40,043 bases of DNA from Bacteroidales bacterium (GTDB taxonomy: Bacteria > Bacteroidota > Bacteroidia > Bacteroidales > UBA3663). This document shows, one piece after another, positions 18,581 through 26,740 of this stretch. A model generated the notes under the pieces. It was not told where the DNA came from and did no database searches. It saw only the letters and a list, made by a program, of their open reading frames with translations. Each line of letters begins with the position of its first letter. Position 1 is the first letter of the stretch. The stretch spans positions 1 through 40,043 of the forward strand of contig JAEDEY010000008.1 of NCBI GenBank assembly GCA_016293065.1, written 5' to 3'. Made by a program: the position numbers and the translations under genes.

Positions 18581-19966
18581 TCAGTCTTTCTTATTGAGGG
18601 AACTGACCACTTGCGGTAAGAGGCGTTCGATATCGACACCGGCTCCCATCATCACTACCACATCAAGTTTCCCTGTTGCCTTGAGTGCCATTAGGTGCTC
18701 AACAAGGTCGGTCTGGAGTACACAGCACTTGTCTGTACAACTGACTTTTTCGAGAAGCCATTCGGAAGTTACTCCTGGTATTGGCTGCTCGCGTGCGGGA
18801 TAGATTGGCAGAAGGATGGTGCGGTCAGGAATGCTCAATGCATGTGCAAATCCATCGACCAGATCATGTGTGCGCGAATAGAGGTGAGGCTGGAATACCA
18901 CAGTGATATTTCGTCCTGCAAACAACTGCCTCACCGAGCTGATACTTGCTTTTATCTCATCTGGATGATGAGCATAATCGTCCATTATCACCATGTCGTC
19001 GCGTTTCACATAGAAGTCGAAACGGCGTTTCGCTCCTCCAAATGACTTGAGGCCAGTGCGCAACTCTTCTTCTGTACAGCCATTAAGCATACATAGCGTA
19101 AGGGCGGCGGTCGCATTCTCGACATTGATAGGCGCAGGAACACCAGGCTCCATGTCGCGCATCACAATGCCCTCGGCCGTGGCAACGAAGTCGAATTTGA
19201 TTGAGCCATTCCCAATGCGTATGTTGGTGGCATAGTAATCAGCTTCTTCTCCTACTGCATATTCTGCATAGCGCACACCTTCCTGAAGCCGCATCTCAAC
19301 CTTGATGCCTTTGCGTTTTAGTAGCAATCCACCAGGACGCACCAACGACGTGAAATGAGTGAAACTTTCACGATAGGCTTCTTCTGTACCATATATGTCA
19401 AGGTGGTCAGGGTCGCATGAGGTGATGACCGCCTGATAGGGCAGAAGGGTGTGGAATGAACGGTCAAATTCGTCGGCTTCAATTACGGTTAGGTCTGAGG
19501 TACTCGAGAGCATCAGGTTTGAGTCGTAGGGTTTCAGGATGCCGCCAAGGAAGGCATTGCAATCTACATGGCTCTGCTTTAGTATATGTGCCACCATCGA
19601 AGATGTTGTGGTTTTCCCATGAGTGCCGCTGATACAAAGACCTCGTTTTTCGCGCGTTATGAGACCAAGCAACTGCGAGCGTTTCATCACCTTGAATCCG
19701 TTCTGCTGAAAATACGAGAGTTCTCCATGCTCCTTTGGGATAGCAGGCGTATAGCAGACGATAGTCTCATCAACATTTTTAAATACCGAATCGACAGCCT
19801 CGATATTATCTTCAAAGTGAATGTCGATGCCTTCCTTGATGAGAGCTTCTGTAAGGGGAGAAGGTGTCTTGTCATAACCTCCCACCTTATATCCTTCAGC
19901 GTTGAAATATCGCTCAAGTGCCGACATGCCGATACCGCCAGCACCTACAAAATATATTGATTTCAT
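18581..19966 (-). CDS. murC: UDP-N-acetylmuramate–L-alanine ligase MurC
   Basis: The 461-residue cytoplasmic ligase adds the first amino acid to UDP-MurNAc with ATP. It starts MKSIYFVGAGGIGMSALERYF, the UDP-binding N-terminal domain. The ATP loop is GTHGKTTTS at 114–122, where the His marks MurC/Mpl rather than MurD/E/F. The central domain has DPDHLDIYG and the C-terminal domain has DDYAHHPDEIKAS, the MurC hallmark. The ATG overlaps the murG stop by four bases (ATGA), so the two are translationally coupled. Confidence 0.96.
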   Translation of the reverse strand: MKSIYFVGAGGIGMSALERYFNAEGYKVGGYDKTPSPLTEALIKEGIDIHFEDNIEAVDSVFKNVDETIVCYTPAIPKEHGELSYFQQNGFKVMKRSQLLGLITREKRGLCISGTHGKTTTSSMVAHILKQSHVDCNAFLGGILKPYDSNLMLSSTSDLTVIEADEFDRSFHTLLPYQAVITSCDPDHLDIYGTEEAYRESFTHFTSLVRPGGLLLKRKGIKVEMRLQEGVRYAEYAVGEEADYYATNIRIGNGSIKFDFVATAEGIVMRDMEPGVPAPINVENATAALTLCMLNGCTEEELRTGLKSFGGAKRRFDFYVKRDDMVIMDDYAHHPDEIKASISSVRQLFAGRNITVVFQPHLYSRTHDLVDGFAHALSIPDRTILLPIYPAREQPIPGVTSEWLLEKVSCTDKCCVLQTDLVEHLMALKATGKLDVVVMMGAGVDIERLLPQVVSSLNKKD

Positions 19967-21072
19967 ACTCTTTTGTTCTTTTTTGCTTCTTCAATCACTA
20001 TCTGCGCAATGGTGTCGGCAGCTCCTGTCATTCCCATTGCTTTTGCTTTTTCTTCCATCGACTTGATTCGTGGTGCGTTGCCAATGAGTCTGATGGCTTC
20101 TTCCACCAGTTTTTGCTTAGCATCGCTGTTTGCCACGAGTATGGCAGCGTCTTTAGTCGATAGAGCCTTGGCATTAGCTGTCTGGTGGTCTTCAGCTGCT
20201 GTTGGCAATGGCACCAATATCGATGCTTTGCCGATGAGGCATATTTCGTTGACAGCCCCAGCACCCGAACGCGAGATGACTACGTCGGCTGCACGATAGG
20301 CTTTTGCCATGTCGGTGACAAACCACGTCGGGTGTACCAAATGAGCCTTCTTGGCTGCTGCTATCTCTTCCCATTTGTTGCCATCGGCTTTGCCTGTCTG
20401 CCATAGCACCTGTATGCCGGCAGCTTCCAGCTGTTCTATACCATCGGCTATGCTCTCGTTGATGCTGCGGGCTCCAAGGCTGCCTCCTGTGACAAAGATT
20501 GTAGGACGGTCAGGGTCAAGCCCGAACGACTGCCGAGCCTCTGCTATGGTAGCTGTACACTCGAGCAACGACTGTCGCACTGGGTTGCCGGTCATCACAA
20601 TACGGTCGGCAGGAAAGAATCGTTCCATGCCTGGGTATGCCACACATATCTTCTTGGCATGTTTGGCAAGCTCCTGATTGGTGACTCCCGCAAAACCGTT
20701 TTGTTCTTGGAGTACGTATGGCACGCCAAGAGCACTTGCGGCTTTGAGAGCTGCAGCACTGGCATAACCTCCTACGCCAACTGCAATGTCTGGATTGAAC
20801 TCACGGATTATCTTCTTTGCTTTGATGGTGCTTTTCAGCAAATCTATCAGCACCATGATGTTCTTTGGACTATATAGTGGTCGAAAGAATCCGCGTACGG
20901 GCAATCCAATGATCTTATATCCTTCGGCTGGCACTTTCTCCATCTCCATTCGTCCATTAGCACCGATGAAGAGAAATTCAGTGTCGGGCAGAGCTTTTTT
21001 TATTGCATTGGCAATCGAGACAGCAGGGAAGATATGTCCACCCGTGCCTCCTCCACTTATTATTACTTTCAT
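19963..21072 (-). CDS. murG: UDP-GlcNAc:lipid I GlcNAc transferase MurG
   Basis: The 369-residue peripheral membrane glycosyltransferase (GT28) turns lipid I into lipid II on the inner face of the membrane. The first glycine-rich loop GGGTGGH is at residues 7–13, followed by VGVGGYASAAAL and the UDP-GlcNAc-binding segment VTGGSLGARSINE. The C-terminal donor region has VISRSGAGAVNEIC and LVPLPTAAEDHQTANA. It overlaps both neighbours by four bases (ftsW upstream, murC downstream), giving a tightly coupled ftsW–murG–murC trio. Confidence 0.96.
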   Translation of the reverse strand: MKVIISGGGTGGHIFPAVSIANAIKKALPDTEFLFIGANGRMEMEKVPAEGYKIIGLPVRGFFRPLYSPKNIMVLIDLLKSTIKAKKIIREFNPDIAVGVGGYASAAALKAASALGVPYVLQEQNGFAGVTNQELAKHAKKICVAYPGMERFFPADRIVMTGNPVRQSLLECTATIAEARQSFGLDPDRPTIFVTGGSLGARSINESIADGIEQLEAAGIQVLWQTGKADGNKWEEIAAAKKAHLVHPTWFVTDMAKAYRAADVVISRSGAGAVNEICLIGKASILVPLPTAAEDHQTANAKALSTKDAAILVANSDAKQKLVEEAIRLIGNAPRIKSMEEKAKAMGMTGAADTIAQIVIEEAKKNKRV

Positions 21073-22322
21073 ACGCTTTCGATTTGTACTTGTGAAACTT
21101 CATTAGCCTCCTGCATTTCTCGTTCGGCTTTGATGAGGCGGCTCAATGCCAATATGATACCTAACGATACGCTGGTCAACAGTATGCTCGAACCTCCTCG
21201 GCTGATAAGTGGCAGTGGCTGACCTGTTACAAACATGGAATCGGTGCAAACGCCTATATGCATGAGAGCCTGTATGGTCATTATCAGCGGTAAGGCTATC
21301 ATCAGTAGTCGTATAAATGGGTCGGATGTCTTGCCCGCTAAATAGAAACACCGGCCGAGCAGTACGATATATAGCAGCATCACACACAATGCACCTATGA
21401 ATCCTGTTTCTTCAAATATGATAGCATAAATATAGTCGGAATATGCTTCGGGCAGCAGGTCGCGCAATTGGCTGTTGCCAATGAACTTGCCAAACGGATA
21501 GCTGTTGGCAAGAGCCATGTGGGCATGTATCACCTGAGCATTGTCGTCGTTCGGGGTCTGATCTGCCAAAGGGATTGGGTCTTTGTCAAAGACTCTGCTA
21601 GCCCAAGTATGTGCTCTGTTGATTGGACCAAGGTTGACCAAGGTCTTACCTTCTGCAGCGTTGGCATTGTCCCACTCATGCAGTCCATATAGGGCAGCAA
21701 ATCCAATCAGTCCACATGCACCCACCACATATAGCGTGCGTCGCAGATACAAGCCCTTTGCACCACCAATCCACAATACCGAAATCGTCGCCATGCCTAT
21801 GATGAGAGCCGTCGAAAGGTTCTGTGTCAGGATAGGTAATGCTACAATTGCAGCAATTAGGAGATAAAACAGGTAGCGGTATAGCTTTACGTTTTTGCGG
21901 AATATCGAGAAACGATAATAAAACTCGTCGCTTGCTGTCATGGCAAGACATAGTGCCATCATCAGACCCACCTTGCAGATCTCTGCTGGCTGCAGTCCTC
22001 CCACATCGCGCACTGCACCATTGACGGTACGGCCGAAAACAGGTAATGCGAAAAGAAATGAAACGCCTGCTGCGTAGATAATAATACTCCAGTTGCGAAT
22101 TGCTTTAATATTAAGGCTTTGGAACACCAGGACCACGCCAAGACCCCAAAAGAGGAACTCCATGTGCCTGAACACTGGGTCAGTGCTCGTCATAGATTTA
22201 TAAACCAATCGACTTGACGCGCTGAACATCTCTACAACCGAGATGAAGAAGAGCAACCAGTATATACCCCATATCCAGCTGTCGCCTCGCATGATTGAGC
22301 CTAAAAATGTTTTCTTTTCCAT
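21069..22322 (-). CDS. ftsW: Peptidoglycan glycosyltransferase FtsW (SEDS family)
   Basis: The 417-residue polytopic membrane protein of the SEDS family polymerises lipid II at the septum together with its partner FtsI, encoded upstream in the same operon. About ten membrane spans are visible. Family marks include the periplasmic loop with SNSQLRDLLPEAYSDYIYAI…EETGFIGAL and the late signature PLISRGGSSILLTS. RodA is the main alternative, but the dcw place and neighbours decide for FtsW. The 54-base gap to murD shows no promoter I could recognise. Confidence 0.95.
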   Translation of the reverse strand: MEKKTFLGSIMRGDSWIWGIYWLLFFISVVEMFSASSRLVYKSMTSTDPVFRHMEFLFWGLGVVLVFQSLNIKAIRNWSIIIYAAGVSFLFALPVFGRTVNGAVRDVGGLQPAEICKVGLMMALCLAMTASDEFYYRFSIFRKNVKLYRYLFYLLIAAIVALPILTQNLSTALIIGMATISVLWIGGAKGLYLRRTLYVVGACGLIGFAALYGLHEWDNANAAEGKTLVNLGPINRAHTWASRVFDKDPIPLADQTPNDDNAQVIHAHMALANSYPFGKFIGNSQLRDLLPEAYSDYIYAIIFEETGFIGALCVMLLYIVLLGRCFYLAGKTSDPFIRLLMIALPLIMTIQALMHIGVCTDSMFVTGQPLPLISRGGSSILLTSVSLGIILALSRLIKAEREMQEANEVSQVQIESV

Positions 22323-22376
22323 TTATGCTGATTAGTGTTCAAGTCTTGTTTTTGTTGGAATCAATCACAATTAATA

Positions 22377-23861
22377 TTAATTCTGAGTAGTTGCAGCCCA
22401 TTCTGCAACGATGGCCTTCATCTGGTCACCGCGATCCTCATAGCTTTTGAAGAGGTCGAACGATGCGCAACATGGCGAAAGAAGCACGGTATCGCCAGGA
22501 TGAGCAAACTCACGGCATTTTACTAAGGCCTCATGCATCGACTTGGCATCTGCCACAGGTTTCCCCATCTTGTCGAAGAAGGCGTGCAGTTTTTCGTTGT
22601 TGACACCAAGATAAACCAATGCCGTGCATTTGTCGCGCACGAGTTGCTCTATCTCTGTGTAGTCGTTGCCCTTGTCTTTACCGCCAAGGATGAGCACTGT
22701 GGGATTCTTCATCGACATCAGTGCATACCAGCAGCTGTTGACATTGGTGGCCTTCGAGTCGTTGATGTATTCCACTCCATCTATCACACCACATTTCTCC
22801 AGTCTGTGCTCCACACCCTTGAACGATTTCAAAGCCTTCCGTATCTCTTCTTTTTTCAAGCCGGTAAGACTTGCAGAGATTGTGGCTGCCATAGTGTTGT
22901 ACAGGTTATGAGGTCCTGGCAAAGGCAATTCGTCAAGGTCGATGTCGATCATCTGGTCAACCAGATCTACTACCATCTGCCCGTCTTTGATGTATGCGCC
23001 AGGTGTGAGTGGATGCCCTCCCATGTCTTTGAGCGACTTGCCTGTGAATGGGATAAGATCGACTTTTAGAGGCTCTATATGGCCAGCAAACGGAAATATC
23101 AGCTTGCCGTTGTTATCTACAAGTTCAGGATGCTCATTGTTGGTTCCCGTATAGTCCTCTCCTCCTTTTGGTTCGTTTAGACGTCGTGCAATCTCTTTTG
23201 TGACGATTGGGTCTTCGTTCCAGTAAATCAGGTGGTCTTTGCTGGTCTGGTTTTGGACGATGCGCAGCTTCGAGTTGATATAGTTCTGCATCTCGTGGTC
23301 ATATCGGTCCATGTGGTCTGGAGTGATATTCATGATGATAGCCACATTAGCTTTGAACTCATACATATTGTCGAGCTGGAAAGATGACAACTCAATCACG
23401 TAATAATCGTACTGCTCGGTTGCTACCTGATAGGCGAGACTTTTGCCCACATTGCCTGCCAGTCCAACCTTCAGTCCTGCCGACTTCAGGATATGATAAG
23501 TCATCATGGTAGTGGTGGTCTTACCATTCGATCCTGTGATACATATCATCTTTGCATCGGTATAACGACCCGCAAACTCGATTTCCGAGATGATAGGCGT
23601 CCCCTGCTTGATAAGTTCCACTACAAGTGGCGCAGTGAGAGGTATGCCTGGGCTCTTGATTACTTCGTCGGCATTGAGTATCAGCTCGGCTGTATGTGCA
23701 TGTCCTTCTTCAAAAGGAATATCGTATTCCTCGAGAATCTTCTTGTATTTATCTTTGATGGGCGACATATCGCTCAAAAAGACATCAAAGCCTTTTACTT
23801 TTGCGAGAACAGCAGCTCCTGTTCCACTTTCGCCAGCACCCAAAATTGCTATTCTTTTCAT
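22377..23861 (-). CDS. murD: UDP-MurNAc-L-Ala–D-glutamate ligase MurD
   Basis: The 494-residue ligase adds D-Glu to UDP-MurNAc-L-Ala. It begins MKRIAILGAGESGTGAAVLA, and the ATP loop is GSNGKTTTT at 110–118. The central domain has ELSSFQLD and NITPDHMDRY. The C-terminal domain has EHRLEKCGVIDGVEYINDSKATN, specific for MurD, and LLSPCCASFDLFKSYEDRG. It is about 50 residues longer than the E. coli enzyme, with the extra sequence at about 225–300 in the central domain. mraY ends three bases upstream of its start. Confidence 0.96.
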   Translation of the reverse strand: MKRIAILGAGESGTGAAVLAKVKGFDVFLSDMSPIKDKYKKILEEYDIPFEEGHAHTAELILNADEVIKSPGIPLTAPLVVELIKQGTPIISEIEFAGRYTDAKMICITGSNGKTTTTMMTYHILKSAGLKVGLAGNVGKSLAYQVATEQYDYYVIELSSFQLDNMYEFKANVAIIMNITPDHMDRYDHEMQNYINSKLRIVQNQTSKDHLIYWNEDPIVTKEIARRLNEPKGGEDYTGTNNEHPELVDNNGKLIFPFAGHIEPLKVDLIPFTGKSLKDMGGHPLTPGAYIKDGQMVVDLVDQMIDIDLDELPLPGPHNLYNTMAATISASLTGLKKEEIRKALKSFKGVEHRLEKCGVIDGVEYINDSKATNVNSCWYALMSMKNPTVLILGGKDKGNDYTEIEQLVRDKCTALVYLGVNNEKLHAFFDKMGKPVADAKSMHEALVKCREFAHPGDTVLLSPCCASFDLFKSYEDRGDQMKAIVAEWAATTQN

Positions 23862-23864
23862 TTT

Positions 23865-25214
23865 TTATCTTATCTTTAATGTCATGATTGCAAAAGCAGC
23901 AAGTATTATTGTCGTAATCCAGAAACGTACCACAATTTTCGATTCGTGCCAGCTTCCTTTTGGCCATTTGGCAAATATTATCTTGAAGTCGGCAGGGATC
24001 TGCCCAGGAAGCACTCTGAAGGTGTCGTGAATCGGAGCACGCTTGAATACTCGCAGTTTCAACCCTTTCTTGTTGCCAAACTTGGCATAGGAGGTCTGCA
24101 ACATCACCGAGATACTTTCAGCAAGGAAGATGAAACAGATGACTGGTATGAGCAGTTCTTTGTGGATGATGACTGCCAGCACGCCAATGATGCCGCCAAT
24201 GGCAAGCGAGCCTGTGTCGCCCATGAACACCTGGGCAGGGTAGGCATTATACCATAGGAAGCCTATGAGAGCACCCACAAAGGCTGCCACAAATACCACC
24301 AGTTCCTGCGTGCCAGGTATATACATAATGTTAAAATACGAGGCATATTCGATGTGACTCGAAAAATAGGCAAGGAGTCCAAGGGCGATACACATGATTG
24401 CTGAATTGCCGGCACACATACCATCCATTCCATCGTTGAGGTTGGCTCCGTTGCTCACCGCCATAATGACGAAGGTGGTGAGAAATACAAAGAATATCCA
24501 TCCTGCCATCTGTGCATGGTTGCCAAGCCAGCTGAACCATGAGGCATAATCAAGGTTGTGATTCTTAATGAAAGGCAAAGTGGTCTTGGTGGATTTGACT
24601 GGCTCTGATTTGAGTGTCACAGTCTCAACGATTTTCGACTTCGGTTGTTCCTCGTCAATGCTGTAGATGTTGGCATAACAATCATCGCTCGGAATGACAT
24701 TCTGTACTGTCTCAACTTTCTTGATTGTCACGTTCTCGCGCATCACAGCGTCAGGACTGAGGTATAGGGTCAGGCCTACAGTCAGTCCGAGAACTGCTTG
24801 TCCGATGAGCTTGTATATCGGTTTCAGGCCGTCCTTGTCCTTGTGCATTTTGATATAGTCGTCCATGAACCCGAGAAATCCAAGCCAGATGGTGGTAGTC
24901 AGCATCAGTATCATATAGATATTGCGGAGTCGGCCTAACAGTAGGCAGGGTGCGATGGTCGCAACTATTATGATGATGCCTCCCATTGTTGGTACTCCTT
25001 TCTTTTGCACACCGTAAGGGTCAATCGATGGGTCTCGCTGTGCTTCGCTGAAGTTGCGTCGTTTCATATATTTGATGAAGTACTCGCCAAATACAGCAGA
25101 GATGAGAAGCGCCAGAATCAGTGCCGCGATAGCACGGAACGAGATATAACCCCATAGACCTGCACCAGGGATGTCAAATGCGTCGTGAAGGAAACGGAAA
25201 AAATAAAACAACAT
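23865..25214 (-). CDS. mraY: Phospho-MurNAc-pentapeptide transferase MraY
   Basis: This polytopic membrane enzyme moves phospho-MurNAc-pentapeptide to undecaprenyl phosphate, giving lipid I. The catalytic D118-D119 pair (GFMDDYIKMHKDKDG) and NLNDGMDG (260–264 includes D261 and D264) are present. At 449 residues it exceeds the E. coli enzyme (360). Most of the excess is a hydrophilic insert at about 152–215 between spans; insertion here occurs in Bacteroidetes. The HHH loop of E. coli MraY (APIHHHY) reads APIHDTF, keeping only the first His. Transcribed between murE and murD, with 28 bases to murE. Confidence 0.95.
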   Translation of the reverse strand: MLFYFFRFLHDAFDIPGAGLWGYISFRAIAALILALLISAVFGEYFIKYMKRRNFSEAQRDPSIDPYGVQKKGVPTMGGIIIIVATIAPCLLLGRLRNIYMILMLTTTIWLGFLGFMDDYIKMHKDKDGLKPIYKLIGQAVLGLTVGLTLYLSPDAVMRENVTIKKVETVQNVIPSDDCYANIYSIDEEQPKSKIVETVTLKSEPVKSTKTTLPFIKNHNLDYASWFSWLGNHAQMAGWIFFVFLTTFVIMAVSNGANLNDGMDGMCAGNSAIMCIALGLLAYFSSHIEYASYFNIMYIPGTQELVVFVAAFVGALIGFLWYNAYPAQVFMGDTGSLAIGGIIGVLAVIIHKELLIPVICFIFLAESISVMLQTSYAKFGNKKGLKLRVFKRAPIHDTFRVLPGQIPADFKIIFAKWPKGSWHESKIVVRFWITTIILAAFAIMTLKIR

Positions 25215-25242
25215 TTATTATAATAATTTATTATGTTTTTTG

Positions 25243-26715
25243 TCAATTGCCCATAGCCTCTCTCACAACCTCGTGGTCATCAAAGTGGTGTTTGGTACCC
25301 TTTACATCCTGATAGTCTTCGTGTCCCTTCCCCGCAATTAGTATCACATCGCCCTTTTCGGCAATCATCAGCGCTGTGCGTATAGCCTCGCGACGGTCGG
25401 TGATCGAGATGGTCTTTGCCCGAAGTTCCTCGCTGTCGAGTCCTGCCTGCATATCCTTGATGATCTCGTCTGGCTCCTCGAAACGAGGATTGTCGGATGT
25501 GAGCACCAAACGGTCACTGCGCAATGCCGACTCCTTTGCCATAATCGGACGTTTGCCTTTGTCGCGATTGCCTCCGCAGCCTACTACAGTGATGATTCTG
25601 CCCTTGTCACCGAGTATCTCCTTGATAGCTTCAAGCACATTGATGAGGGCATCTGGTGTATGGGCATAATCAACAATGGCACTGAATCCTTTCGGCGAGC
25701 GGATAGCCTCGAAACGACCATTGACAGGCACGAGCTCGCTCATCTTGACAAGCACCTCGTCGATGTTTGCTCCCAATTCGATGGCTGCACCAAAGACCGC
25801 TGCAAGATTCGATGCGTTGAAACGGCCTACAAAATGTGTTACAACAGGACATAGAGCCTTGCCGCCTACGCTAAACTGCAGTTCCATTCCCTCGAAGGCT
25901 TCTTCGATAATTTTTGCTGTGTAGTCTGCTCCTGTGCGCACGCTGTACAGACGTCGGCGAGCCTTGGTGTTCTGCATCATCACCTCGCCATTCTTATCGT
26001 CGGCATTGCTTAGGGCAAAAGCTTTGGCTGGCAGATTGTCGAAAAACGATTTCTTGGCTTTGAGGTAGTTCTCGACGGTTTTGTGATAGTCCATGTGGTC
26101 GCGTGTGAGGTTGGTGAAGATGCCTCCATCAAAATCGAGTCCGCCAATGCGTTTCTGGTCGGCACTGTGCGACGACACTTCCATGAATGCGTATGCGCAT
26201 CCTTCTTCGACCATTTCGCGCAAAAGCATGTTGAGCTGCAATGGGTCGGGTGTGGTGTGTGTGGCAGGAACCTCTCGGTCGATGACATAGTTGCATACCG
26301 TCGAGAGGAGTCCACAAGGATATCCTAATTTCGAAAACAGTCTATACAGCAACGTTGCTATGGTGGTCTTGCCATTGGTGCCTGTTACGCCTACCAGGGT
26401 CAGCTGTTCCGATGGATAACCATTCCATGCCGATGCCAGCATTGCCAAAGCAAGGTTGCAGTCGTCAACCTTGATATATGTCACGTCGTTCGATAATTCT
26501 TCAGGAAGGGTTTCGCAGACCACTGCCGAAGCTCCTGCTGAAATTACCTGAGGAATGAATGAATGTCCATCGACATTCGTTCCTCGTACTGCAATAAAAA
26601 GACATCCAGCCTGTACTTTGCGGCTGTCCTGTTCGATTGATGATATTTCTCGATCGATGTCTTTTGAACCCTCTAATGTATAGGTAAGGCGTTCAAGCAA
26701 TTCAGTAAGTTTCAT
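25243..26715 (-). CDS. murE: UDP-MurNAc-tripeptide synthetase MurE (meso-DAP type)
   Basis: The 490-residue ligase adds the third residue of the stem peptide. The ATP loop is GTNGKTTIA at 112–120. The C-terminal domain shows D408-N-P-R411, the motif marking meso-diaminopimelate-specific MurE, so the peptidoglycan is predicted to be of the DAP type. Other marks are MEVSSHSADQKRIGGLDFDGGIFTNLTRDHMDYH in the central domain (only segments matter: EVSSH and TRDHMDYH) and IAGKGHEDYQ near the end. The gap to ftsI is 25 bases. Confidence 0.96.
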   Translation of the reverse strand: MKLTELLERLTYTLEGSKDIDREISSIEQDSRKVQAGCLFIAVRGTNVDGHSFIPQVISAGASAVVCETLPEELSNDVTYIKVDDCNLALAMLASAWNGYPSEQLTLVGVTGTNGKTTIATLLYRLFSKLGYPCGLLSTVCNYVIDREVPATHTTPDPLQLNMLLREMVEEGCAYAFMEVSSHSADQKRIGGLDFDGGIFTNLTRDHMDYHKTVENYLKAKKSFFDNLPAKAFALSNADDKNGEVMMQNTKARRRLYSVRTGADYTAKIIEEAFEGMELQFSVGGKALCPVVTHFVGRFNASNLAAVFGAAIELGANIDEVLVKMSELVPVNGRFEAIRSPKGFSAIVDYAHTPDALINVLEAIKEILGDKGRIITVVGCGGNRDKGKRPIMAKESALRSDRLVLTSDNPRFEEPDEIIKDMQAGLDSEELRAKTISITDRREAIRTALMIAEKGDVILIAGKGHEDYQDVKGTKHHFDDHEVVREAMGN

Positions 26716-26740
26716 ATTTCGTTTATTATTTGTGTTGCAA

